Source: a virus
Virus record (IMG/VR): IMGVR_UViG_3300011445_000036
Span: 1-43,910 of that record
Length of the DNA stretch: 43,910 nucleotides
Reading direction: 5' to 3' (one strand)
Below, piece by piece: positions 1 to 8,267 of the stretch. The position numbers and the translations under genes were made by a program. The notes under the pieces are model-generated. The model saw only the letters and a program-made list of their open reading frames with translations. It was not told the DNA's origin and searched no databases. Positions within the stretch are counted from its first letter, which is position 1. Every line of letters starts with the position of its first letter.

Positions 1-372
1 AGCTCCTTCTACTTCCATTGCTTCCACAATAGATTTAGAGATTTCAGGAGCCATTCTAGAGATATGTGATCTATAGAGATTATCTTCAATTGCTATTTTT
101 GTAATAACTAATGATTTACCATATTGAACGTGGTTGTAACGTTGAATTAAACCTTGTCCAATATTATCTGTTCCAACAGGCGCACCTTCACCCATAACGG
201 TGGCGACACCTGTACCGTACAATTCAACATCAGTTTCTTCATGTTTATCTGATGTGCGTAATTCAAAGATCTTTTCATGGATCTTTTCTCTGCGTTTGAA
301 ATCTTCCCCAAACACAGTTCTGATACCAGGCAGCAATAAGCGAGGCCATGTACCACTTGTCAAAATTGACAT
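1..372 (-). CDS. Major capsid protein, N-terminal part (runs off the window)
   Basis: An open frame starts at an ATG at 372 and continues without a stop to base 1, giving the first 124 residues. The N-terminus (MSILTSGTWPRLLLPG) leads into a segment with alternating charged and polar residues and a glycine-rich stretch (GTGVATVMGEGAPVG), which resembles the start of HK97-fold major capsid proteins of podoviruses. It comes directly after the scaffold and decoration-type genes on the same strand, where a capsid gene is expected. The assignment is mainly from context because the conserved C-terminal half is missing. A different virion protein is possible but less likely. Confidence 0.68.
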   Translation of the reverse strand, partial: MSILTSGTWPRLLLPGIRTVFGEDFKRREKIHEKIFELRTSDKHEETDVELYGTGVATVMGEGAPVGTDNIGQGLIQRYNHVQYGKSLVITKIAIEDNLYRSHISRMAPEISKSIVEAMEVEGA

Positions 373-389
373 AATTTAATACCTCTTTA

Positions 390-980
390 TTATTCGCCAA
401 CAGTACCAGTATGACTACCGTACGAATGATTGTTAATTTTTACTAGAACTTTGTTATTTGCCGCCGCTACTTCATTAGTAGGGGTATCAACAAAGCCTAG
501 CACCCGCAGCATTCTGGTTGCTGTAGTGTCTAAAGTCGCACCTAATTCATTACCAGATATACCAGTAACTGTGCTACCTGTGCCAACAACTAAATCAGCA
601 TTTAAACCTACATCAGCTTCTGCAACGGATGCGGAAGATTGTAAGCTAAATACTGCCATAGTGTCAGTAACGACATGTACATACATTGCAACAGAAGCTG
701 GACGATGTCTACGAAACATACTAAAATTTGAATTAGATACTTCGTCATATTGTTCAAAACTTTGCGCAACACCAATAACTGCACCTGTGGAGCCTGCTTG
801 TGCAACGGCAATCATGCCTTTGCGTTTTAAGCCTGCTGAACCATAGGCGTCAATTTGTAGAAGGTCTCCCAAAAACGTTGCGGTACCATCAGATGCTGAC
901 ATCTGCATGGTTTCAACGATTGGAGTACCTCCAGTAAGGCGGTGAGATAACCTACAGCCTTTTTCTGAAACGTTTGCCAT
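390..980 (-). CDS. Putative head decoration or structural protein
   Basis: 196 residues, rich in Gly, Ala, Ser, Thr and Val, with no membrane segment or catalytic motif that I can see. The composition and the run of short beta-like segments are typical of capsid-surface or virion structural proteins. It sits 17 bases upstream of the capsid gene and downstream of the scaffold in one minus-strand operon. The decoration role is inferred from position and composition. No family is recognised with certainty. Confidence 0.5.
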   Translation of the reverse strand: MANVSEKGCRLSHRLTGGTPIVETMQMSASDGTATFLGDLLQIDAYGSAGLKRKGMIAVAQAGSTGAVIGVAQSFEQYDEVSNSNFSMFRRHRPASVAMYVHVVTDTMAVFSLQSSASVAEADVGLNADLVVGTGSTVTGISGNELGATLDTTATRMLRVLGFVDTPTNEVAAANNKVLVKINNHSYGSHTGTVGE

Positions 981-1000
981 TTATAAAACCTCAATAATAG

Positions 1001-1501
1001 TTATTTGATTGAACCACCATCAACAACCGATTCAAAGCCTAGATTACTATTTTGAGTTGTACGTTTACCAAGTTTTGCATCAGTTGTCATTTGCAGATAC
1101 AATTCTTTTTTAAGCGCACGTTCTCTATATAGTGGTGTAGGCATTCTCATTAAGATATGTTCTAAGCCTTTTCCGCCGGGACGCGTGACTGCGGAACCAA
1201 TACTAGAAGGATCTTTACTTCTTCCAGTATGTTGCATTTCTGCTGTAACGACTTCCCAACCAAGGGCTTTCATTTTTTCAATTCTTAATAAACTGTTCGG
1301 GTTATTGTGGACAGGCCAATAATATGTAAATTCTTCGTCATCTTTAACTCCAAATAGTTTGGAGTCAGCTAACGGATTTCTGTATACGTTAAGTATTTCT
1401 TCTTTTGTAAATCTTTTGGCTTCGGAGCCTCTATCTTTTGATGTTTTCAATGGAGCGGTTTCTAATACTGAGGATACTGCCTCTTCTACTTTTTTTGTCA
1501 T
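1001..1501 (-). CDS. Conserved-type phage protein of unknown function in the head module
   Basis: 166 residues, charged and soluble-looking, with a polar N-terminal tail of about 25 residues. A central segment (EEFTYYWPVHNN, followed by KMKALGWEVVTAEMQ) looks like a small alpha/beta domain. It lies between the scaffold and the decoration-type gene with short gaps, so it is probably made with the head proteins. It could be a minor capsid or head-completion protein, but no motif confirms this. Confidence 0.55.
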   Translation of the reverse strand: MTKKVEEAVSSVLETAPLKTSKDRGSEAKRFTKEEILNVYRNPLADSKLFGVKDDEEFTYYWPVHNNPNSLLRIEKMKALGWEVVTAEMQHTGRSKDPSSIGSAVTRPGGKGLEHILMRMPTPLYRERALKKELYLQMTTDAKLGKRTTQNSNLGFESVVDGGSIK

Positions 1502-1513
1502 TTCTATATACCT

Positions 1514-2320
1514 TTATAGTACGCCTAAATTTTTCCAATCTTTTACCATGCCTTCTAATGTGATGCCTGGTAAACCTTTCATGGAATTAAACACTGTTTT
1601 TAAATCATCTGGTAAATCATTATAACCAACAGTTTTGCCTTTAGTTGTAGATCGTGATTCAGCTTTGTCTGAAGCCGTTCCTACATGGGGAGCAGTAGTT
1701 TTTTCAAACCTGTGCGGGAAAAATGATTTAACATCTTTTTCTACTTGCATATATAAAGTATGGTCATCTATATGTGGATTAGAAGTTCTTAATTCTACTT
1801 CTTTATCACAGGCATATTGTCGCATAGCTTTATTTTCGCTTGTCTTGGTATTAAACCAAGCATTATTTTTTTCTAAGAACTCTGATGCAGCAACAGGTAT
1901 TTCTGCTTCTACTTCTGGAACTTTCTTATGTTTTTCTGCTATTTCCTCAACGAGTTTAGTTGCTTCTTCAACATCCCCATTGTGAACAGCCTCTTTATGA
2001 AGTGATTTTAAATCATCAATTGCTTTTTTATATGATTTTAATTCGACTTCTTGATAAACTTTCTTCATGGCATTTAATTCAGCTTTAGCTTTATTTAAAG
2101 CACCGAACAATTCACCACGCTCGACAAAATCTCTAGCGGAACGCCAGTCTTCTGGATCTCCTTCAAAATCTGTTTTAGGTTTCCATCCTTGGGCTAGGGC
2201 TTTTTCTTCCCATTTTGAGACCTTACGTTCTGGTACTGATTCTTTAACTTCTTCTACTAATTTAATTTCTGAATCTTCTACTATTAAATCGGGAATCTCT
2301 ACTTTGTCTTCGTCTGACAT
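1514..2320 (-). CDS. Head scaffolding protein
   Basis: 268 residues, strongly acidic at the N-terminus. The signature segment WEEKALAQGWKPKTDFEG followed by DPEDWRSARDFVERGELF (about residues 37-73) is widespread in phage scaffold proteins. A long charged helical or coiled-coil stretch follows (about 75-140). The basic and hydrophobic C-terminus (DLKTVFNSMKGLPGITLEGM) is suited to capsid binding. It lies just upstream of the capsid genes, the usual place. It would organise capsid subunits during procapsid assembly and then be released. I see no protease active site, so a fused maturation protease is unlikely. Confidence 0.82.
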   Translation of the reverse strand: MSDEDKVEIPDLIVEDSEIKLVEEVKESVPERKVSKWEEKALAQGWKPKTDFEGDPEDWRSARDFVERGELFGALNKAKAELNAMKKVYQEVELKSYKKAIDDLKSLHKEAVHNGDVEEATKLVEEIAEKHKKVPEVEAEIPVAASEFLEKNNAWFNTKTSENKAMRQYACDKEVELRTSNPHIDDHTLYMQVEKDVKSFFPHRFEKTTAPHVGTASDKAESRSTTKGKTVGYNDLPDDLKTVFNSMKGLPGITLEGMVKDWKNLGVL

Positions 2321-2335
2321 ACTTATTACCTCAGT

Positions 2336-2659
2336 CTATTTTACGCCTATGACATCTGTGTCATGCATGTATCTATATGTTACTTTCTTACCACTATCAT
2401 CTTCTTCTATCATTTCTACACCAGCATAGCCTTTAAACATAACATGATCCCCAACAGCAAAGTCTGGTTCAACGTTAGGTTGTCCGGGAAGTGGGGTAAA
2501 TGCCAATTTACCAACTTCTAAAACTACGCCTGTTTTTTGGCCTAATTGATGTTTATCTTCTACTTCTTTAGGCAACGCTATTAAACCGCCTGCGTCCTTT
2601 ACTATATCAGAAGTATCTACTTTAACTAATACCATAAATTTCGTTGGTCGATAGGGCAT
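2336..2659 (-). CDS. GroES-like co-chaperonin
   Basis: 107 residues that follow the GroES (Cpn10) pattern throughout. There is a first beta strand (KFMVLVKVD), then a Gly-Gly plus hydrophobic patch (AGGLIALPKEVEDK) in the place of the mobile loop that docks on GroEL, then GVVLEVGK, the FAVGDHVMFKGYAGVEM strand pair, and the closing YRYMHDTDVIGV, which corresponds to the 'sdILAIV' end of GroES. Phages such as T4 (gp31) use their own co-chaperonin to fold the capsid protein in host GroEL. Here the gene sits between portal and scaffold, which fits that role. No phage GroEL is visible in the window. Confidence 0.85.
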   Translation of the reverse strand: MPYRPTKFMVLVKVDTSDIVKDAGGLIALPKEVEDKHQLGQKTGVVLEVGKLAFTPLPGQPNVEPDFAVGDHVMFKGYAGVEMIEEDDSGKKVTYRYMHDTDVIGVK

Positions 2660-2662
2660 TTC

Positions 2663-2878
2663 TTAGTCCTCGTTAATAAGGGATTCTATAAATTCTTTAT
2701 TCGTACTTAATAATAATCCTTGGATAATACCAGCTTTATATCTAACAAAGCCGGAATCTACTTGTGTGCTACATAATGATGTATGTAATTTTTTACAAGA
2801 TTCATCAACATGTTTATTAATTAAATTAATAATTGCTTTTGTTTGTCTGCTTTCGAACCATTCATCTAAATCATTCAT
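2663..2878 (-). CDS. Small hypothetical protein overlapping the portal gene
   Basis: 71 residues starting at the ATG at 2878, which overlaps the portal stop (gATGAATGA), a translational-coupling arrangement. A longer start at 2923 is possible, but it would lie deep inside the portal gene. The protein is helical and charged (MNDLDEWFESRQTKAI) with two Cys residues too far apart to be a clear zinc site. Function unknown. Position suggests co-expression with the head genes. Confidence 0.6.
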   Translation of the reverse strand: MNDLDEWFESRQTKAIINLINKHVDESCKKLHTSLCSTQVDSGFVRYKAGIIQGLLLSTNKEFIESLINED

Positions 2879-4811
2879 CTGAACTCGTCCTATCTGCTTT
2901 AGAAATCTTTTCGTCTGAATCAATTTGTCTATGTTTAATTAAGATATCAGCATGGTCTTTTTCGACTTTAGCTGCTTTTTCTGTAGCATTAATATACATT
3001 TCTTTTTCACGTATATCTAGTTCACGAGATTTTAATTGTCTATCTTTATCTTTATCATCTCGATCATTAACTAATTGTTGAATCTTGATCTGTTTATCTA
3101 ATAGGGATTGTTTAGCATCTTCTGCTTTGGTTGCAGCGTCCATTTGAATTTTAATCATAGCTGGATCTGGTGCAGATTGTACAGGTTCTAATAATCTTTC
3201 AGCCCCATCTAATTGTAATTCTGTAAGTACCATTTCCGTCACAGCAGCGGGATTTAATTGTGCTTGTGGATATTGTTGTGCAAATTGTGTGATAGCTTGA
3301 ACTTTTAATAAACGTTGGGCTTCTGAACTCATATGAGGGTCAGCGACGGGTTTTACGTCTAAATTCATATCTGCATAATCATCAGCAAAGACTGCTAACT
3401 CATCGTCGAGTAATCTAAAATATTCTTCTGAATCTAAATAAAGCTTATTAATTCGAACAAGTTTTTGGAATTCTTGTTTTAATGAGATATATAATCGTTT
3501 TTGTATTGAATTATATAACTTCATGCTTTGATCTAACATTGCCATTACAGTAGTAGCGGGGACGTTTTGTGCTGGTTGATCACCAGTCATTATGTCAGAA
3601 ATTGATGCTAGTTCTTTACCAGATTGAATTAATAATTGTAGTAGTTGAAATAATACAGGCGAAGGTTCTGTAAATTTTAACTGAAAGAAATTCTTTGCTA
3701 AATCTTCCATATTACCACTATCAATAGTAGTAAATACTCCTAATTTAGCTTTGATTTGTTTGTCTTTAAGTTTTAATCCTTTTGATACAAATCCGGTAGA
3801 CGATGTTGCTAATGTACCTGCATTAACTAAAATGTTGAATACACCGTTAATGGTGCTATTAACATGGAATAATAATTGCGCTAATCCTAAATGATGGAAC
3901 CCGCCATCGGGAGCGGGTAAACAGTGATAGGCAGTAAAATACTCTACTGGTTTAATATATTTAACTTCTTTGGTCGCATCGACTGTCGTAATACCTTCTA
4001 AATCAAAGCGGGCAACGATGTTTAATACTTCTCTATTTTCTTCTAATACTGAAACTATATAAGGTTCAGCATAGGTATCTTCGTCTAAATCTAAATATCT
4101 ATGTTGTTCTAAGACCCAAAAAATAGGATCTTCATCTCCATCGTCTCCTGCTTTTCTCAATTTTTCTAAATCAATATCACAAAATATCCCTTCTCGAATC
4201 TTTTCGATGATTTCGTTACGATACATAGGATAACGATGAGTAATACGTCGTGCAGTTTTTAAAGAGCTAATTTTATCATTAACTACTATTTGATCTGGAG
4301 TACCTATGCTAAAGCCGGGTTTTCGTTCACAAGTATCATAAAATGTTTTACGAAATACTGTACCATACATAGGTATCATTAATGTCAATTTATCAGTATC
4401 TGCTAACCAAGAATCAGATTCTACTAATAATTGATAAGATAGGTGGTCAGAGAGACGTTTTGCCTTTTGTGCCTTACTACCGTCTGGATCTTTGCCTAAT
4501 ACAGTAAAGTGAGCTATTTTATTATCTCTATGGATTAAAGCCATAGATCGAGCAGCAAGAGCATTACATGCATTAGGAATCAAAGGATACTTAATATTAG
4601 CGGCTTTTTCCCAAGGCTCATTTTTTACTTCAACTGTTTGTTTAGCTATCTTTAATGCTTTATCTAAAATATCTTTCTTTTCTTTGCGCGAATCAACATC
4701 AATTTGAAATTCTTTACAAACTAATTCACCAATTCGATGTAGTTCGTCATCTTCTAATTCATGTGCAATATTAGGTAATGAATGATACTTTATTAATTTT
4801 TCAAGTGACAT
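2871..4811 (-). CDS. Portal protein
   Basis: 646 residues. The order and size fit a podovirus portal: it starts 2 bases after the large terminase stop and precedes the scaffold. The body has the typical portal mix, with an N-terminal helical wing, a segment with PWEKAANIKYPLIPNACNAL, a stem-like region (about 320-420), and a conserved-looking helix with PATTVMAMLDQSMKLYNSIQ. The C-terminal quarter (about 560-640) is a highly charged Lys/Asp/Glu/Gln coiled coil, as in the barrel of P22-like portals. The portal forms the dodecameric DNA channel and docks the terminase. Confidence 0.87.
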   Translation of the reverse strand: MSLEKLIKYHSLPNIAHELEDDELHRIGELVCKEFQIDVDSRKEKKDILDKALKIAKQTVEVKNEPWEKAANIKYPLIPNACNALAARSMALIHRDNKIAHFTVLGKDPDGSKAQKAKRLSDHLSYQLLVESDSWLADTDKLTLMIPMYGTVFRKTFYDTCERKPGFSIGTPDQIVVNDKISSLKTARRITHRYPMYRNEIIEKIREGIFCDIDLEKLRKAGDDGDEDPIFWVLEQHRYLDLDEDTYAEPYIVSVLEENREVLNIVARFDLEGITTVDATKEVKYIKPVEYFTAYHCLPAPDGGFHHLGLAQLLFHVNSTINGVFNILVNAGTLATSSTGFVSKGLKLKDKQIKAKLGVFTTIDSGNMEDLAKNFFQLKFTEPSPVLFQLLQLLIQSGKELASISDIMTGDQPAQNVPATTVMAMLDQSMKLYNSIQKRLYISLKQEFQKLVRINKLYLDSEEYFRLLDDELAVFADDYADMNLDVKPVADPHMSSEAQRLLKVQAITQFAQQYPQAQLNPAAVTEMVLTELQLDGAERLLEPVQSAPDPAMIKIQMDAATKAEDAKQSLLDKQIKIQQLVNDRDDKDKDRQLKSRELDIREKEMYINATEKAAKVEKDHADILIKHRQIDSDEKISKADRTSSDE

Positions 4812-4813
4812 TT

Positions 4814-6298
4814 CTAATAACCTGTTATAGGGTCGCGTGTATCACGAAGATTAGACATTCTTTCAGTAAATCCTTCTTCAAGTATAGGATTTGTTTCTGC
4901 AATGTTTAAACCAGAGATCACTAAATAACGCATTGCGTCCATTAAGTGGTCATGTTCTTTAACAATTTCTACTTTACCACTTGCCAACTGTTTTCTGCGG
5001 TAGATTCGCAGTTCTCCTAATGTATTAACTAAATTCTTAAAAATCTTTAGTTTTTGAGACGTCATACGTGTATAAACGAGATGAAGTCCTGTATCTACTG
5101 CATTCTTTGCAGGAGATATGTTTAACTGATATTCGCTACTATATTCATAAAATAACCGAGATCCATCTTTTTGTGAACGTCCTCGTGATGCGGGATCAAT
5201 TACTCCGGGAATCCAGTCTCCCCGTAGTTTGATATTATGCGCATGTGAGGCAGGTTCTGCTTGGCCTCTATAATATTCATCATATAAATAAAGCACGTCG
5301 GTTTCAGGATCTAATGCTCCCCAAATAGCAGCAGTCTTATTCCAACCAACATCTAAACCGAAAACTCTTGGCCACCATTCAGGAATCTTAAAAGGTTCAC
5401 AAACAATGTCTTCTTCTGCTATAGGATATACCGCACCTGCTCCTAAATAAGGTATACCATGCTTTTTTGCTTGTCTTTGATATGGGGGTATCTCTGCCTC
5501 AAGCCGTTTATAATCTTCTGGTGTAATATGTGGAACATCATCCCAACTAACCATTGAGACCCATTTAAAGCCATGAGCACCTGGTTTTACTTGTCCATCT
5601 TTGAAAAACTTTAATACTGTTTCACTTAAGCCATCATCGGGAGTAAATGTAATTAATACAATACCACCAATCTTTGCAGTACGAATAACACATTCAGTAT
5701 AAACTTCTGGAGGGCTTTCTTCGTCTAACCAGACAACGTGAATATTTGTACCTTTAAAAGCTTTTACACCTTTCTCATATGACTTAAATGAAATATGACT
5801 TGTGCCACCAGTAATATGTCGAATGTAGAAATTATCCACTCCATTTGGTGTTCCTGGCTTTGCCGTTGGTTCTCCTACAATACAATCTTTGGGAATGGTG
5901 CCTGTTCCCATATCATTTTTAGCACCGAGTAATTCTAATTGTAACACATCACGTGTTGTTTCTGCAGAGTGTCCGGCTACCCATATTTTAACTGGATGTG
6001 TAAATTTTTTACCAACCCACCAAGAAGGATACTTACCTGTAGCATGATACGCTACTTCACAAGCTCCTGCAAATGTTTTACCTGTTCTATTACCTGCCAT
6101 AAAAATTCTTTCTTGAAAATCTTTACCAGCAGTAAAAAATTCTATATGACGAGGATAAAGTTCCCTCGCATGTATAACTCCGCCTAATAGATCAATTCCA
6201 TTTTCATCAGGAAAATAATAATCTATTTTGTTATACTTTAAACGAGTTTCTTTTTCTTTTAAAAGATCAAGAAGTCGTTCTTGTTTAGTTCTTTCCAT
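4814..6298 (-). CDS. terL: Terminase large subunit (packaging ATPase and nuclease)
   Basis: 494 residues. Walker A is GNRTGKT (69-75) and Walker B is VVWLDEE (188-194). A coupling segment follows with ITFTPDDGLS. The C-terminal RNase H-like nuclease shows GLDVGWN (Asp316) and DHLMDAMRY (Asp450/Asp454). This is the complete motor-nuclease layout of TerL proteins. It pumps DNA into the procapsid through the portal encoded by the next gene and cuts the concatemer. The start at 6298 overlaps the preceding small gene by 14 bases. Confidence 0.95.
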   Translation of the reverse strand: MERTKQERLLDLLKEKETRLKYNKIDYYFPDENGIDLLGGVIHARELYPRHIEFFTAGKDFQERIFMAGNRTGKTFAGACEVAYHATGKYPSWWVGKKFTHPVKIWVAGHSAETTRDVLQLELLGAKNDMGTGTIPKDCIVGEPTAKPGTPNGVDNFYIRHITGGTSHISFKSYEKGVKAFKGTNIHVVWLDEESPPEVYTECVIRTAKIGGIVLITFTPDDGLSETVLKFFKDGQVKPGAHGFKWVSMVSWDDVPHITPEDYKRLEAEIPPYQRQAKKHGIPYLGAGAVYPIAEEDIVCEPFKIPEWWPRVFGLDVGWNKTAAIWGALDPETDVLYLYDEYYRGQAEPASHAHNIKLRGDWIPGVIDPASRGRSQKDGSRLFYEYSSEYQLNISPAKNAVDTGLHLVYTRMTSQKLKIFKNLVNTLGELRIYRRKQLASGKVEIVKEHDHLMDAMRYLVISGLNIAETNPILEEGFTERMSNLRDTRDPITGY

Positions 6299-6530
6299 CA
6301 GTGTAAATCTTTAGAATGTGATTATCGAGTTTATCTTCTAAACGTTCTAATGTTCTTGTAATCTTATCTTCTACTTTTGTTACACGTAAATCTGTATCTG
6401 CTAAATCTTTTATAATAACTTCTACCTTACTAGATAAATGAAAGAATTTAGTTAAAAACATCCATAAGGCACTTAAAGTAGCAATAGTGACTGTTATAAT
6501 ATGTGTTAAACCAAAATCTTCTATTTGCAT
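6285..6530 (-). CDS. Small membrane protein with coiled coil, possibly lysis-related
   Basis: 81 residues: one hydrophobic segment (about 10-30, HIITVTIATLSALWMFLTKFF) followed by a charged helix with heptad character (VEVIIKDLADTDLRVTKVEDKITRTLERLEDKLDNHI). The layout, a short N-terminus with one membrane helix and a coiled coil, is seen in many phage lysis accessory proteins. It lies directly after the holin. A spanin-like role is only a guess because no lipobox or partner gene is seen. Confidence 0.6.
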   Translation of the reverse strand: MQIEDFGLTHIITVTIATLSALWMFLTKFFHLSSKVEVIIKDLADTDLRVTKVEDKITRTLERLEDKLDNHILKIYTDGKN

Positions 6531-6531
6531 A

Positions 6532-6930
6532 TTATTTCCTAGTCTTCTCGAAAGTTCTATAGCCAGCTAAACCTAACATACCTAAAAGTACAGGCATTAT
6601 TTCAGTCATACTTACGATAGGTAGATTTGTTAAAGGATGACCAGTAACCATGCAAATAAATATTAACATTGGTTGTAATACAAATGTCCAAATAAATGCA
6701 GCAGCGCAAGTCCAACCGATCGCGGGTCTCCAGCCGGCTACAAATAATGATTCATGTTTAGCTTCTTCGACATTTACTTTAATTTGTTCAAGTAATGGAG
6801 CATCTTCTGCTAACCGAGCCTCAATAGCTACTCTAGCAGCTTCTAATTTATCTTTAGGACTATCAGGTAATACGCTGGAAAGAATCTTCTCAATGATACT
6901 ACCAATACCTGTAATTAATAATGGATTCAT
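6532..6930 (-). CDS. Holin of the three-TM type (Holin_3TMs)
   Basis: 132 residues. An N-terminal amphipathic part precedes the motif FVAGWRPAIGWTCAAAF (about 62-78), which is characteristic of the three-transmembrane holin family known from phages and gene transfer agents. A second membrane segment (LQPMLIFICMVTG) and a third (IMPVLLGMLGLAGY) follow. The basic C-terminus FEKTRK is usual for holins. It would form the membrane lesion that times lysis. Its ATG follows the preceding gene's stop directly (TAAATG). It is unusual in lying between the two terminase genes. Confidence 0.78.
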   Translation of the reverse strand: MNPLLITGIGSIIEKILSSVLPDSPKDKLEAARVAIEARLAEDAPLLEQIKVNVEEAKHESLFVAGWRPAIGWTCAAAFIWTFVLQPMLIFICMVTGHPLTNLPIVSMTEIMPVLLGMLGLAGYRTFEKTRK

Positions 6931-7146
6931 TTAATATCCGTATAGCCAACTAACATTTGTATTATTTCGTTTATTAATGGTAATTCGTAATCCTAGGATA
7001 GATAAATCAACGCCTTCAGGGTAAATTCGTAAATAGGTTGGAAAACTTATTCTAAAATATCCAGTACTATCATAATGAATTTCAGCTAAACTAACCAATA
7101 AAGAAAATTTACCAAGTCCTATAGCACAGTGTGGAATAATATTCAT
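6931..7146 (-). CDS. Hypothetical protein, 71 aa
   Basis: 71 residues with alternating hydrophobic and polar residues that suggest a small beta-rich domain (YFRISFPTYLRIYPEGVDLSILGLRITI). No signal peptide or catalytic motif. It is packed between its neighbours with no gap (the upstream stop ends at 7147, and the holin ATG follows at 6930), which supports it being real. Function unknown. Confidence 0.55.
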   Translation of the reverse strand: MNIIPHCAIGLGKFSLLVSLAEIHYDSTGYFRISFPTYLRIYPEGVDLSILGLRITINKRNNTNVSWLYGY

Positions 7147-7464
7147 TTAGGCTCTTTTAAAACTATTTTCTTCGACAATATATTTATTAACAAAACCTAC
7201 TCTACAAGAAATTCGGGTTTGACCTGCATGGCGTACTTTATCTAAATTCCGTCGAATAATTAAGTAACTTTCACCTAATTCGAACAAGGTACTTCCGATA
7301 CTATCAATAACTGCTTCGGTAATTAACTCATCCCATTCATCAGTATCAGGACAAATTGCACCTTTTTCAAAAGTTAAAATATCAATTTTATTACCATCTA
7401 TAATTTCATAGTGTCTATCAGAATAACCAAATACTTTAAATCCGAAATCTTCTAGTTTTTTCAT
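7147..7464 (-). CDS. Hypothetical protein, 105 aa
   Basis: 105 residues, mixed alpha/beta, acidic in the middle (DTDEWDELITEAVID) and basic at the end. Its ATG overlaps the stop of the upstream gene by one base (TAATG), so the two are translationally coupled. No known motif seen. It may be a virion or packaging accessory because it is transcribed with the terminase genes, but this is inference. Confidence 0.55.
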   Translation of the reverse strand: MKKLEDFGFKVFGYSDRHYEIIDGNKIDILTFEKGAICPDTDEWDELITEAVIDSIGSTLFELGESYLIIRRNLDKVRHAGQTRISCRVGFVNKYIVEENSFKRA

Positions 7465-7640
7465 TAAGATTTTACTTCCACAACATCATTTAATAAATCA
7501 ATAGGGTACCAGGATGGCACTTCAGCTAGTCCGTTAATAACTTTACTGGATATAACTTCTCTTTTTATTAAACCAGTAGGACTGTCAACTAAGTCTATAA
7601 AAGTCTCATAGTCTCGATTCGATTTAATATAATAAGTCAT
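7464..7640 (-). CDS. Hypothetical protein, 58 aa
   Basis: A 58-residue frame that starts at an ATG overlapping the small-terminase stop (TAATG) and ends on the start of the next gene. The sequence begins MTYYIKSNRDYETFIDLVD and includes a WYPIDLLNDVVEV segment near the C-terminus, like small phage proteins with a compact beta-alpha fold. The start/stop overlaps on both sides support it as a gene. Function unknown. Confidence 0.6.
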   Translation of the reverse strand: MTYYIKSNRDYETFIDLVDSPTGLIKREVISSKVINGLAEVPSWYPIDLLNDVVEVKS

Positions 7641-8143
7641 TATTTAACCTCTTCACTAGTGGAATCAACAATATTTAACGTTGGTTCTAAATGTCGTAAA
7701 CGTTTAATCTCATCATCTAACTGTTCTTTCGTTAGAGATGAAGTAGCATCAATGTTAATGTGTAAAGACTCACTTCTATGTTGGTATTCTTTAGGAAATC
7801 TGGATTTCATCATAAATTCTATCATTGCAGCAGAGCCTTTAATTTTGCCCGTTGCTACATCTTCAGCTATCTTTTCCCAAGTAGCCTGAGCATATATTTC
7901 TCCTAATTCATCTGCTTCTCTAAAATCTGGGTATTCTCTACAATATCTGTAATAAGTGTCTTTTACAATTCCTAACACAGCCATTACTTGTGTTTTACTT
8001 TTACCTTCCATCCGATATGATAATGCAGTATAAGCCATTTCAGGTTTATACTCTGGAGGTCTTCCTAATCGCATAGGAAATTTAGTAGGTATTATCTCTC
8101 CTTCAATACCTACTTGTGACATTTCTTTACCTACTTGTGACAT
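7640..8143 (-). CDS. Terminase small subunit (DNA recognition)
   Basis: 167 residues. After a polar N-terminus, the segment LGRPPEYKPEMAYTALSYRMEGKSKTQVMAVLGIVKDTYYRYCREYPDF contains a helix-turn-helix (SKTQVMAVLGIVKDTYYRYC), followed by ADELGEIYAQATWEKIAEDVATG, a pattern typical of phage small terminases. It would bind the packaging start site and deliver DNA to TerL. Two start codons are possible because a 16-base direct repeat duplicates ATGTCACAAGTAGGTA at residues 1 and 8. The outer ATG is used here. The SD signal is weak (AGAG). Confidence 0.75.
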   Translation of the reverse strand: MSQVGKEMSQVGIEGEIIPTKFPMRLGRPPEYKPEMAYTALSYRMEGKSKTQVMAVLGIVKDTYYRYCREYPDFREADELGEIYAQATWEKIAEDVATGKIKGSAAMIEFMMKSRFPKEYQHRSESLHINIDATSSLTKEQLDDEIKRLRHLEPTLNIVDSTSEEVK

Positions 8144-8192
8144 TGTAACTCTATATATGGTTGCGGGTAAACGATTTGCACGTTTCTGTTGT

Positions 8193-8267
8193 TGGTGGCA
8201 GCGATTGGATTTGCACCAATGACCTTCAGGTTATGAGCCTGCTAATCTACTACTGATCTACGCTGCT
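8193..8267 (-). tRNA. tRNA-Met, anticodon CAT, with encoded CCA
   Basis: Reading the minus strand gives a full cloverleaf: acceptor AGCAGCG/CGCTGCC, D-stem GATC/GATT, anticodon stem GCAGG/CCTGA around the loop CTCATAA (anticodon CAT), T-stem ATTGG/CCAAT with loop TGCAAAT, and ACCA at the end. Position 1-72 is an A-C mismatch. The anticodon stem lacks the three G-C pairs of initiators, so it is elongator Met, or Ile2 if its C34 is lysidine-modified. The T-loop reads TGC rather than the usual TTC. Its 5' end overlaps the stop of the HNH gene. Confidence 0.85.

Noticed and set aside
8193-8267. Initiator tRNA
   Set aside because: The mismatch at 1-72 hints at it, but the three consecutive G-C pairs of initiator anticodon stems are missing.
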